64,000 nucleotides of DNA, from the NCBI GenBank assembly GCA_028687375.1, contig JAQUAG010000006.1:1-64000 (forward strand). Direction: 5' to 3'. Below are positions 25,759-35,154 of this stretch, one piece after another; within the stretch, counting starts at the first letter, position 1; each line of letters begins with the position of its first letter. The position numbers and the translations under genes are program-made. This DNA is from Arcobacteraceae bacterium (GTDB lineage Bacteria > Campylobacterota > Campylobacteria > Campylobacterales > Arcobacteraceae). The notes beneath the pieces are model-generated. The model worked only from the letters and a program-made list of their open reading frames with translations. It was not told where the DNA came from and ran no database searches.

Positions 25759-27999
25759 CTATTTATTTTTTGAGATACAATAACCTTTCTCTTCAAAAAC
25801 TTCTAATGCTTTATAAAAATTGTACTCCAAGACAAATGCTATAGATTTTTGAAATAGCACATTATCCTCTTCACCCAAATCATACTGTTTTATTTTTTCA
25901 ATAATTTCATCAATATTTTTAGGTTTTTTTGAGTTAACAGCTTCTATATATTCTAAAAGTAACCTATTTTTTTTAATATCATCTATCGCTTTCTTTTCTA
26001 AAATACAAACCATATTATCGTCACTATCTATACTTTTCAATTCACCAATAATCTTCTCTAACTCATCCATAACAGACAAAAGTAAAAAATTATTGTCATC
26101 ATTATTCTCATATTCAATAAGCTTATTATAAAGGCTTATCGCTCCAATATTCCCACTTAAACCTTTTATAGTATGAATGGTTCTTTTTAACTCTTCAAAC
26201 TCTAACTTATCCAATTGTAAATTTTTATAATCACTATAAAAATTCTTTAAAATTTTCAAATACCCTTTTCTATTACCATTTAGAGATGAAATTCCTTTAG
26301 CTGTATCGATAGAAACAAAATGGGGAATATCACTTTGTAGTGTAAAATTATACAAAGGTAACTTATCAAAGGTAACTTTTTTTGATAGATATTTATTCAA
26401 AACAGTATAGAATTTTTCAACTTCAATAGGTTTAGTTAGGTGATCATCCATCAAAGCTTCTTTTGTTGCTTTGAGGTCATCAACCATCGCATTTGCAGTA
26501 AGCGCGACAACTGGTATATCTTTATTTAATTCTCTTATCTTCTTTGTTGCTTCAAATCCATCCATAAGTGGCATATACAAATCCATAAAGATAAGATTGT
26601 ATTTTTTTGGATTTTGAAGGTACAAAGAAACAGCTTCAAATCCATTATTAGCAATGTCAATCCCTATGCCCAAACCTTCAATAAGTGAGATAACAATCTC
26701 TTGATTTATCTTATTGTCATCAACAAGCATAATATGTGAGCCTTGGAATTCTAAACATCCCACTTTAGAAAAAATCTCTTTTTTACTCTTATCTACTTTT
26801 AAAGCATCCCCTTTTGGTAAATAAAGTTCAACCATAAAATTACTTCCAACTTCCAATTCACTTTCAATATGGATATCTCCATCCATTAAATAAGCTAGTT
26901 GCCTACTTATAGATAATCCAAGTCCAGTGCCTCCAAATTTTCTTGTAGTTGATATATCAGCTTGGGTAAAAGATTCAAAAAGTTTCCCAATATTTTCAGC
27001 TGAAAGCCCTATCCCTGTATCTTTTATTTCAAAAAGAATTTTATCTTTTTGTAACGAAGATATGGATAGTTCAACCATACCAGTTTGGGTAAATTTAATA
27101 GCATTATTGAGTAAATTTACCAAAATCTGCCCTATTCGTAAAGGGTCTCCAAAATATGTATCTTTAGTATTTTGATTATAAATTATTTTAAAATCAAGCC
27201 CTTTCTCAATCGCTTTATGTTCAACGATATCTCTTACATTAAGAATCACATCTTCAAGCTCAAAATTTATCGCTTCCAGTTCTAATTTACCAGCTTCTAT
27301 TTTAGAAAAGTCCAAAATATCATTGATGATATTTAAAAGATTTTTTGATGCAACATCTATTTTTTTAACATAATCTTTTTGTTTTGCATCTAAGTTTGTT
27401 TGACCTAAAAGATATGTCATACCCATAACTGCATTCATAGGTGTTCGTATCTCATGAGACATATTTGCCAAAAATTGAGATTTATAAGTTGTAGCTAATT
27501 GTGCTTTTTGTGTTTGTTCTTCAAGTTCATTGACTGTTTTTTGGAGTTGTAGTTTTGTGATTTGAAGATTTTTATTTGTAACTTTGAGTTGTTTTGAATG
27601 CATTGCTAGTTTTGCATGAGATTTTATCATATCTCCTTGTATCTCTTTTTGGTCAGTAATATCGACAAGGATAGAATATTTCACCTCTCGCCCATCTGGC
27701 CAATTCATCAATTCATCATAGCTTTTAAGCCATCTATCATCAGTTTCATCAAAAAATTCACAAATATACTTCTCTTTTGATTCTTTTTTATCTCTTTGTT
27801 GAAGTTTATTGACACTACACCATGAACAAATACTATTTTGTCCAAAAACATTTTCCCAACAATATCTCTCTTGAGGTGCATACATATTTTCTCTCATAAG
27901 CTTATTTGCATAAACAACCTCATAAGTTTTTATATCAATAGCATATGCTTTAAATGGTACAACATCTAAAAGTGCTTCAAATAGCTTATTTTCTAACAT
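25759..27999 (-). CDS. Hybrid sensor histidine kinase, PAS-HisKA-HATPase-REC-HPt
   Basis: A cytoplasmic hybrid kinase of about 746 residues. Order: PAS-like sensor with a cysteine motif (C48, C59, C62 in the reading from 28002), a coiled coil of about 40 residues, the H-box ANMSHEIRTPMNAVMGM, an ATPase domain ending GTGLGLSIS, a receiver with phospho-Asp in LIFMDLYMPLMDG, and an HPt domain with IHTIKGLSGNIG. It has no transmembrane segment. The ATG at 27999 fits the AAGGAG site better than 28002. It ends an operon with the diguanylate cyclase, whose PAS domain is a close copy. Confidence 0.93.
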   Translation of the reverse strand: MLENKLFEALLDVVPFKAYAIDIKTYEVVYANKLMRENMYAPQERYCWENVFGQNSICSWCSVNKLQQRDKKESKEKYICEFFDETDDRWLKSYDELMNWPDGREVKYSILVDITDQKEIQGDMIKSHAKLAMHSKQLKVTNKNLQITKLQLQKTVNELEEQTQKAQLATTYKSQFLANMSHEIRTPMNAVMGMTYLLGQTNLDAKQKDYVKKIDVASKNLLNIINDILDFSKIEAGKLELEAINFELEDVILNVRDIVEHKAIEKGLDFKIIYNQNTKDTYFGDPLRIGQILVNLLNNAIKFTQTGMVELSISSLQKDKILFEIKDTGIGLSAENIGKLFESFTQADISTTRKFGGTGLGLSISRQLAYLMDGDIHIESELEVGSNFMVELYLPKGDALKVDKSKKEIFSKVGCLEFQGSHIMLVDDNKINQEIVISLIEGLGIGIDIANNGFEAVSLYLQNPKKYNLIFMDLYMPLMDGFEATKKIRELNKDIPVVALTANAMVDDLKATKEALMDDHLTKPIEVEKFYTVLNKYLSKKVTFDKLPLYNFTLQSDIPHFVSIDTAKGISSLNGNRKGYLKILKNFYSDYKNLQLDKLEFEELKRTIHTIKGLSGNIGAISLYNKLIEYENNDDNNFLLLSVMDELEKIIGELKSIDSDDNMVCILEKKAIDDIKKNRLLLEYIEAVNSKKPKNIDEIIEKIKQYDLGEEDNVLFQKSIAFVLEYNFYKALEVFEEKGYCISKNK

Positions 28000-28009
28000 C
28001 ATGCTCCTT

Positions 28010-28942
28010 TTAAAGCCTATATTTTAATCTATTTCTACCATTCTCTTTTGCTTCATAGAGTAACTTATCAGCTCTTTCAAGGGTCATATCAAGTGTTTCA
28101 CCTTCCTCTTTCTCTACTAAACCAATACTAACTGTAAAACAAATCTCTTTTTCATCTTTAGTCAAAATAATTTTTTCAACCGCTACTCTTATATTTTCAA
28201 CTTTTTCTATTGTCTCTTTCTGAGATGACGACTTGATAATCAAGGCAAACTCTTCACCCCCAAGTCGTCCAAAAATATCCCCATCATCGAGATATTTTTC
28301 AACCTCATTTGTGAAGCTTTTGAGTGCATCATCACCCAATTGATGTCCATAGGTATCATTTAAAGATTTAAATTTATCCAAATCAAACATCGCTACATAA
28401 AGTTTATCTTGAGGACAAGTATGTGTAGAATAAAGGTTTTCACCCAATGCAAAAAAATTCCCTCTGTTGTTAATCCCTGTAAGATAATCTGTTTTAGAGA
28501 TAATCTCTAGCTTTTCATTTGCCTCTTTGAGTTTTTTACTTTGAATTGCTAGTTTTGTATGTGTTTGTATCATCGCTGATTGTATCTCTTTTTGTTCTGT
28601 TATATCTACCTCTATTGTATACTTAACAGTTCTACCATCAGGCCAACTTACAAGTTCATCATAAGCTTGAAACCAAGTGTCTGTTGATTCATCAAAAAAG
28701 TTAGTTATAAGTTTTTCACTTTTATATACTTTTTCCTTTAGTTTGAGTTGTGAAATAGTACACCAACTACAAACTTCCTCTTGTCCAAAATTCTTTTTCC
28801 AACAAAACTCCTCTCTTGGAGCATACATTTTTTCAGTCATCATCTTATTTGCATAGACAACTTCATAAGTGTCGACATCTACTGCATATGCTGCAAATGG
28901 TATCACATCAAGTAGTACTTCAAAGAGTTTATTTTCTTGCAT
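28010..28942 (-). CDS. PAS-GGDEF diguanylate cyclase with cysteine-bearing PAS domain
   Basis: A 310-residue protein that should make cyclic di-GMP. The N-terminal PAS domain (1-125) is a paralogue of that in the neighbouring hybrid kinase and carries the same three cysteines (47, 58, 61). A coiled coil leads to the GGDEF domain starting DYLTGINNRGNFF, with the active loop GRLGGEEFALI, which is competent. No R-x-x-D inhibitory site is evident before the loop. It lies between the CheY-like gene and the hybrid kinase. Confidence 0.93.
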   Translation of the reverse strand: MQENKLFEVLLDVIPFAAYAVDVDTYEVVYANKMMTEKMYAPREEFCWKKNFGQEEVCSWCTISQLKLKEKVYKSEKLITNFFDESTDTWFQAYDELVSWPDGRTVKYTIEVDITEQKEIQSAMIQTHTKLAIQSKKLKEANEKLEIISKTDYLTGINNRGNFFALGENLYSTHTCPQDKLYVAMFDLDKFKSLNDTYGHQLGDDALKSFTNEVEKYLDDGDIFGRLGGEEFALIIKSSSQKETIEKVENIRVAVEKIILTKDEKEICFTVSIGLVEKEEGETLDMTLERADKLLYEAKENGRNRLKYRL

Positions 28943-28951
28943 TTTTAATCC

Positions 28952-29365
28952 TTACAGTAAATCTTCAGTTAAATCAAGCTCATCATCATTTTCAAGAACT
29001 GCGTACTCAATAAAAACCTCTCCAATAGCTTGAGCCATTTTATCATCAGTAATTGGTTTTAACATATATCCAACAGCACCACTTTGGATAGATTTGATAA
29101 CCATATCCTCTTGTCCATGAGAAGTTACCATTATAATTTTTGCATTTGCATCATTTGCAATGATATGCTTAACTGCTGTTATCCCATCCATATCTGGCAT
29201 AGTAATATCCATAGTTACCAAATCTGGTTTATGTTGTGCATAAGCATCAATCGCTTCTTGTCCATTTGTAGCATCTGTAACGACTTCATGTCCTAATGTC
29301 TCAACTATTTTTCTTATTTTTTTTCTTATTATCAATGAGTCATCAACAATCAAAATTTTTAACAT
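28952..29365 (-). CDS. CheY-like single-domain response regulator
   Basis: A 137-residue receiver: IVDDS acidic pocket, phospho-Asp in LVTMDITMPDMDG, Thr/Ser in MVTSHGQ and Lys in MLKPI. A short acidic tail (ENDDELDLTEDLL) follows the fold. With no output domain it must act by protein contact. It sits between cheX and the diguanylate cyclase, so it probably relays phosphate from the two kinases upstream. AAGGAT precedes the ATG. Confidence 0.92.
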   Translation of the reverse strand: MLKILIVDDSLIIRKKIRKIVETLGHEVVTDATNGQEAIDAYAQHKPDLVTMDITMPDMDGITAVKHIIANDANAKIIMVTSHGQEDMVIKSIQSGAVGYMLKPITDDKMAQAIGEVFIEYAVLENDDELDLTEDLL

Positions 29366-29396
29366 ATTTTTATCCTTTGTATTATTTCTTTTTAAT

Positions 29397-29870
29397 TTAT
29401 CTTATAGAATCAGCTTCGCCAATAGCACTGATACTTAAACTTCCAAAGTTTGTAGTGATATTTGCACTTACTATATTTGAATTTTTATGTTTTTTAAGTG
29501 ATGAAGCATCGTTTATTGTGATTGGTGGAGTTATTGTTACCCCTTTTCCTCTATTTGGAAAAGTAGGAATTGCAAGCCCTATAATTGTATTGATAACCTC
29601 TCCTGTAACACTTTCCATTACATCCTCTAGTTCATCTTCGGCAACTTCATCTCCATCCATAAAAAGCTCCACAAGTTTGCTTATAAGTTCATCATCAAAG
29701 CTAATAACAGTCATAAGGTTCAGTTTACCACCAACACCTATCATTGATGTATGTTGATTAAGGCTTAATGCCTCACTATTTAAAGCTGTAGTATCAACAT
29801 TAACTATCGTCAATCCCATATCTTCTTGTAAAAATAACTTCGTTTGAAGTATTAATGATTCAAGTATCAT
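29397..29870 (-). CDS. cheX: CheX-type CheY-P phosphatase
   Basis: A 157-residue CheC/CheX-family protein. The catalytic-type helix ESVTGEVINTIIG has the Glu and Asn used by CheX to dephosphorylate CheY-P. The later TPPITIN and NITTNFGSLSISA fit the family. An AAGGAG site lies ahead of the ATG. It sits directly before the CheY-like gene, so the pair forms a signal and reset unit. Its link to flagella versus another output is not shown. Confidence 0.85.
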   Translation of the reverse strand: MILESLILQTKLFLQEDMGLTIVNVDTTALNSEALSLNQHTSMIGVGGKLNLMTVISFDDELISKLVELFMDGDEVAEDELEDVMESVTGEVINTIIGLAIPTFPNRGKGVTITPPITINDASSLKKHKNSNIVSANITTNFGSLSISAIGEADSIR

Positions 29871-29900
29871 AACTCTTTCTCCTTTTAAAATGTCGTCAAC

Positions 29901-32474
29901 TTAAAGTGGTATAACAAATGAAAATGTTGTACCATTATCCTCTTGTGAAACCACTTTCACAACACCATTTAATTTTTCTAACTCATTCTTAACAGCACTC
30001 ATACCAATTCCACGACCAGATATATCAGAGACACTCTCCTTGGTTGTAAAATTATCATTAAAAATCAAATCAAATATTTGCTCATCGTCAAAAGAACTTG
30101 TATCTATTCCATTGAGAAGAGCTTTTTGTTTGATTTTCTCTTTATTTAACCCTGCTCCATCATCTGCAATTGTTAAATAAAGTGTATTATCAATCTCTTT
30201 AAATTCACACGCAATTGTACCCATCTCTTCTTTATATTTCTCTACTCTAACATCAGGCATCTCTATTCCGTGATCAACACTGTTTCTAAAAACATGAATA
30301 AGAGATTTGATAAATGGTTTGAGTTGGTTGCCAACTAAAAGTTCTTTATCTCCATCAATTATAAGTTCATCAATCTCTTTTTCAAATCGTTTTGCTAATT
30401 GTTCTACAAGTGAACCATAAGGTTTAAGTAAATTATATAAACTTTGTTTTGAAAGGTCTTGAATTTTACATAAAATATCTTGACATTCTGGTGTTGCCAC
30501 ATCTTTATCATTTAAAATATCTGAAATTTTACCTTGTAAATCTAAAATATTAGAGAGGTCAATTTTTACAAAATTATGAAGTTTTAGAAACTCGTCTCCT
30601 AAAATATTTCCTATGATTTTTTTTGTTTCATAAAAACTTGTATGAAAATCGTGATTTTTTATGATTTGATTTATTTTTTCTTGATTTATATCTTTTGATT
30701 TAATTAAAGAAGAGATATGATTTTCTAGCACATGAAGTGATTTTACAACTTCTTCCATATAAAACTGAGAAAAAGCCCCTTTAAAAGTGTGTATTGTTCT
30801 ATATAGTTCATCAAGATGCGTTGTATCTATTTCATTACCAATAAACTTCTCATATTCTTTTATCACTTCATAAAAAACAGCACTTTCACTTGCAACTGCT
30901 ACAACCATTTTAAAAATCTCTTGCTCTTTTTTTATCTTATTTTCAAGTTTCTTTTGTGTCGTTATATTTGTCAATATCATCATAAAAGTTTCATCTTCTA
31001 AGATTTTATACTCTAATTTTATCGCTTTTTTATTGAGTAAAATAATACTTGGTAAAAGGGTTAAGTAAGAGTTTCTTTTTATATCCATTGTTTCATGAAG
31101 TGCATTTTGTAGTGTTGATTTGAAAAATTCTTCCTTTTGCTCATCACTAAATAATAGTTGAGATATATCTTTTGAAGCGATATTTTCCCCTAAAAGTTTT
31201 TCACACTCTTTGGAATATTCACTATCTATTTTAAAATTCTTTTTAAAAGTTAAGAAACCTTGTCCAGCATTGTTCAATAACAACGATATTTTATGAGTTT
31301 TATCACTAACTTTATGTTCTAGATTCACATTTAAGTCGTATAGCTCTTCGTGAAGTTTTGCACTATATTCGATATTTTGTTTTAAAGATTCTGCCATAAG
31401 TCCAAACTCATCATTTGTTTTTATATCTATATCATTCGCATAGTCTTTTTTTGATTGTAAAAATAAGAAAAAGTCATTGAGTGCTGTTTCAAACCTTTTT
31501 AATGGCACTCCTACTAATTTTTTAAACAATACCATTATAATAAAGCTAATAGCCAAAATCATCAACACAATACCAATCAAAGCCATAATTATAAGCATTT
31601 CAGCTCCATCTATTGCTTGATTTACGACATTTAGAGGTTTTGCTAAAATAGCAATCCCTAGCTTATTATTTTGAAAATCTTTTATCTCTATAAATGTATA
31701 AAAATATTTCGTATCAAGTACATATCCCTCTTTAAATAACCTATCAATATCAAGTTCTTTTGCATATTTTAAAAACTCTTTATCTACAGTTTCTTGAGAG
31801 ATGATGTATTGTTTGAATTTTTCTTTCTCTTTAAAAGTATCTATAGAGTTTTTTGCATCATTATTCATTAAAAGTAAAAAGTCAACTTTATTTTTTGCAA
31901 ACTCTTTTACAACAGAGTTAATCCCTTGTATAAATTCCAAAGAACCTAAGTGGTTATTGTTTTCATCTTTTACAGGAACAATTGCCCTTAAAAGTAGCCC
32001 CTCTCTTCCAGCTTCAAATGTACTAAGAGCTTTATTTGTATTATTAACGCTCACCACTGCACTTCTAAATGAGCTTAAATCATCCCCGTATTGTTCAGGT
32101 TTCCAACTTCTTAAAAATGAGATGTTATTTTTTGTATGGATATGAATTTTAATATTTTGAAACTCTGTATTTTCTTTCATAGCTTTTGAAATATCTTGAA
32201 TAGATTGGATTGTTTCACCTCTTATATTTGCTTTTAATCCCTCTTTTATCCTTTTATCATTTGCAATAGAGATAGCATTTGTTACACCTATTTTCATTTT
32301 TGAATCGATTTTATCTACTGCACTTCCAACAAGTTCTTCTTTAATATTTTCATAAACCTCTTTTTCAGTTTTCAATGAATAATCAAACAATACAAACGAA
32401 GCCAAAATTAAAAAAACAATAGAAACACTAACTATCGCTATATTTATTTTTGTACTAACTGACATAAACTTCAT
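29901..32474 (-). CDS. Membrane sensor with HPt and CheA-type ATPase, no CheW domain
   Basis: An 857-residue kinase. It has a transmembrane helix at about 9-30, a periplasmic sensor of about 260 residues, a second helix near 293-320, a HAMP-like region, a PAS-like segment, an HPt domain with phospho-His in IHTFKGAFSQF, and a CheA-like ATPase with N-box VFRNSVDHGIE and GRGIGMSAV. It ends right after the ATPase, so the CheW-like P5 domain of CheA is absent. The last 480 residues are a near copy of the gene upstream, whose stop directly precedes this start. Confidence 0.9.
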   Translation of the reverse strand: MKFMSVSTKINIAIVSVSIVFLILASFVLFDYSLKTEKEVYENIKEELVGSAVDKIDSKMKIGVTNAISIANDKRIKEGLKANIRGETIQSIQDISKAMKENTEFQNIKIHIHTKNNISFLRSWKPEQYGDDLSSFRSAVVSVNNTNKALSTFEAGREGLLLRAIVPVKDENNNHLGSLEFIQGINSVVKEFAKNKVDFLLLMNNDAKNSIDTFKEKEKFKQYIISQETVDKEFLKYAKELDIDRLFKEGYVLDTKYFYTFIEIKDFQNNKLGIAILAKPLNVVNQAIDGAEMLIIMALIGIVLMILAISFIIMVLFKKLVGVPLKRFETALNDFFLFLQSKKDYANDIDIKTNDEFGLMAESLKQNIEYSAKLHEELYDLNVNLEHKVSDKTHKISLLLNNAGQGFLTFKKNFKIDSEYSKECEKLLGENIASKDISQLLFSDEQKEEFFKSTLQNALHETMDIKRNSYLTLLPSIILLNKKAIKLEYKILEDETFMMILTNITTQKKLENKIKKEQEIFKMVVAVASESAVFYEVIKEYEKFIGNEIDTTHLDELYRTIHTFKGAFSQFYMEEVVKSLHVLENHISSLIKSKDINQEKINQIIKNHDFHTSFYETKKIIGNILGDEFLKLHNFVKIDLSNILDLQGKISDILNDKDVATPECQDILCKIQDLSKQSLYNLLKPYGSLVEQLAKRFEKEIDELIIDGDKELLVGNQLKPFIKSLIHVFRNSVDHGIEMPDVRVEKYKEEMGTIACEFKEIDNTLYLTIADDGAGLNKEKIKQKALLNGIDTSSFDDEQIFDLIFNDNFTTKESVSDISGRGIGMSAVKNELEKLNGVVKVVSQEDNGTTFSFVIPL

Positions 32475-34979
32475 CTATTCTCCTAGTGGTATTTTAAATT
32501 CAAATGTTGTACCTTCATTTGGTTGGGAAACAACATTAATTACACCATTTAATCTCTCTACTTCTTGCTTAACAGCACCCATCCCTATCCCTCTTCCTGA
32601 TAAATCAGTCACTTTTTCTTTTGTTGTTAGATTGTCATTAAAGATAAGGTCTAAAATATTTTCATCATTTATAGAACTCTCAAGCACACCACTTAAAAGA
32701 GCTTTTTGTTTTAATTTCTCTTTATCTATCCCAGCTCCATCATCACTAATCGTAATATACAAATAATTATCTTTTTGTTCAAAACTACAAATAATCGTTC
32801 CAAATTCCTCTTTGTCATTTTCGATTCTCATCTCTGCTGTTTCGATACCATGATCTACGCTATTTCTAAAAATATGTACAAATGATTTGATAAGTGGTTT
32901 TATTTTATGTGGAACTACTAAGTTTTTATCACCATCAATTATCAATGGCTCTATATCTTTTTCAAATCTTTTTCCTAATTGCTCCACTAAACCTATATAT
33001 GGCTTGAGTAAAGGATACAGTTTAACACTTGAAAATGATTGAATTTGTTCGATAATATCTCTACATTGAGGAGATGATAAATCCTCTTTCTTTAAAACTT
33101 TTTCGATTTTATCTTGAAGTTCTTTAATATTTGTTACATCAATTTTGACAAAATTATGTAAATCTAAAAACTCATCTCCTAAAATTTCCCTAATTATCTC
33201 AATTGTTTTTTCAAATGATGTTTTAAAATCGTGTTTTTCCAAAAGTGATTTTAATCTATCGTTAGAATCTATTTTTATTTTGGTTAAATTAGAAATTTCA
33301 CCCTCAAGAGTATGCAAAGAAGAGACAATATCTTGCATAAATAATTGTGAAAAAGTACCCTTAAAAGTGTGAATTATTCTATATACTTGATTTATATTTT
33401 CTTGAAATGAAACATCCTCTTTTATCTCATTAGCAAAAGAGTTTATAAATTTTAGATACTCTTTTTTTGTATCATAAAACACTTCACTTTCACTTACAAT
33501 CGTAACGATCATCTTAAATATCTCTTGCTCTTTTTTTATTTTATTTTCAAGCTTTTTTTGCGATGTTATATTTGTAAGTATCATCATAAATGTTTCATTA
33601 TTTAATATTTTATACTCTAATTTGATAGCTTTTTTATTGAGTAAAATTACTGTTGGGAGTAGTGAGACATATGAGTTTCTTTTTATCTCCATCGTTTCAG
33701 TTAGGGCATTTAGAAGAGTGTTTTTAAAAAACTCTTGCTTAATCACATCATCAAACAACAACTCAGTAATATCTCTTAAAGCGATCTCTTCACCTAAAAG
33801 TCTTTCACACTCTTTTGAATATTCACTATCTATCTTAAAATCACTTTTAAAAGTTAAAAATCCTTGCCCAGCATTGTTCAAAAGAAGTGAAACTTTCTCT
33901 TGACTTTGTTGGATTTTTTTGTTTAATTTTGACAATTTTCGATTCCAATAATAAAACCCAATCAATAAAATCAATACCGCTATAAAAATCTTAATCAACA
34001 ATGCAAAGTTAATATCACTCTCTTTATAGATTGCATCTGGATAGACAAGTTCATTTATATCTATTGTTGATTTTGAAATATCTAAAAGATTGTATGTTTG
34101 GATGATTTGATTGATAACTTCTGGTTTAAACTTTTGATATTCAGGTTCACCAAAATGTGACATTTTTTTAAGTTGATTCCCCTCATATACTAAATGCTCA
34201 AATGTTTTGTTTTGAGTGTTATAACTTTTTAAAATAACATTTGCCGTCTCTTCTATATGAGTATAGGCATATTCCCAACCTTTTTGTGTCGCTTCGTTGA
34301 AATTCTCTACTATTTCTGGATTATTTGTAGCTAGTTTTTTTGATGTAAAAAGGACATTATCATAAAAATTAAATCCATAATCACTTGGATTGAAAATCGT
34401 ATATTTCAACCCTTTTTCAATCATATAATATGGTTCATTTGAGAGATATACACTCATAGCATCCGTTTTACCATCTATTAAATCTTGAACATTGAAACTA
34501 TGTTCTTGAGAGATAAAATCTTTATTTGATAATTGATTTATTTTAAACATCGCATTTAATGAAGCCATCGTTACTTGATTTGGGGTAATCATAATCTTTT
34601 TATTTTTAAGGTCTAAAACTGTTTTTAAGTCATCTCGTTGTTTTGACATAAGGACAAATGGCGAGGTTTGTAAAAATGGCATAAGCAAATAAACATCAAG
34701 TCCATTTATTTTATCCAAAATAAGAGAGGAGCTATCAACTCCAAAATCAACTTTTCCATTACTTACTTCTTGAGCTATATTTGTTCCAAATTGATACTCT
34801 TTTAAATCAACATTGATTCCAGCGTCTTTATAAAAACCTTTCTCTTTTGCCATATAAAATCCAGCAAATTCAAATTGGTGTTTCCATAAAAGCTGTACTG
34901 ATACTTTTTTCAATTCAGAAGCTTGAAGAGAAAATGAGAATAAACTCACAACAACTGCCATACATATTTTTTTTATCAT
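32475..34979 (-). CDS. NMT1/THI5-like sensor with HPt and CheA-type ATPase
   Basis: An 834-residue kinase. It has a signal peptide, then a periplasmic solute-binding domain of the NMT1/THI5/SsuA kind (LLWKHQFEFAGFYMAKEKGF, about 20-320), one transmembrane helix near 325-345, a PAS-like segment, an HPt with IHTFKGTFSQL and a CheA-like ATPase (HIFRNSVDHGIE, GRGIGMGAV). It should sense a small molecule, perhaps a pyrimidine or sulfonate; this is inference. It heads the signalling run that includes cheX and the CheY-like gene. Confidence 0.9.
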   Translation of the reverse strand: MIKKICMAVVVSLFSFSLQASELKKVSVQLLWKHQFEFAGFYMAKEKGFYKDAGINVDLKEYQFGTNIAQEVSNGKVDFGVDSSSLILDKINGLDVYLLMPFLQTSPFVLMSKQRDDLKTVLDLKNKKIMITPNQVTMASLNAMFKINQLSNKDFISQEHSFNVQDLIDGKTDAMSVYLSNEPYYMIEKGLKYTIFNPSDYGFNFYDNVLFTSKKLATNNPEIVENFNEATQKGWEYAYTHIEETANVILKSYNTQNKTFEHLVYEGNQLKKMSHFGEPEYQKFKPEVINQIIQTYNLLDISKSTIDINELVYPDAIYKESDINFALLIKIFIAVLILLIGFYYWNRKLSKLNKKIQQSQEKVSLLLNNAGQGFLTFKSDFKIDSEYSKECERLLGEEIALRDITELLFDDVIKQEFFKNTLLNALTETMEIKRNSYVSLLPTVILLNKKAIKLEYKILNNETFMMILTNITSQKKLENKIKKEQEIFKMIVTIVSESEVFYDTKKEYLKFINSFANEIKEDVSFQENINQVYRIIHTFKGTFSQLFMQDIVSSLHTLEGEISNLTKIKIDSNDRLKSLLEKHDFKTSFEKTIEIIREILGDEFLDLHNFVKIDVTNIKELQDKIEKVLKKEDLSSPQCRDIIEQIQSFSSVKLYPLLKPYIGLVEQLGKRFEKDIEPLIIDGDKNLVVPHKIKPLIKSFVHIFRNSVDHGIETAEMRIENDKEEFGTIICSFEQKDNYLYITISDDGAGIDKEKLKQKALLSGVLESSINDENILDLIFNDNLTTKEKVTDLSGRGIGMGAVKQEVERLNGVINVVSQPNEGTTFEFKIPLGE

Positions 34980-35154
34980 CTATTAATCCTTTAACTTTTA
35001 ACTACTATTTATAATTTGTACCTAGTAAGTCTTTCCTTTTTTTAGATTATAAGATGTCAATATCATTTTTACATCACGAAATTTCAAAAATATCAAATTT
35101 TTTTATTATACATTTTTATAATCTTATATATGTCTCATTTTAGTTATAAAATAG

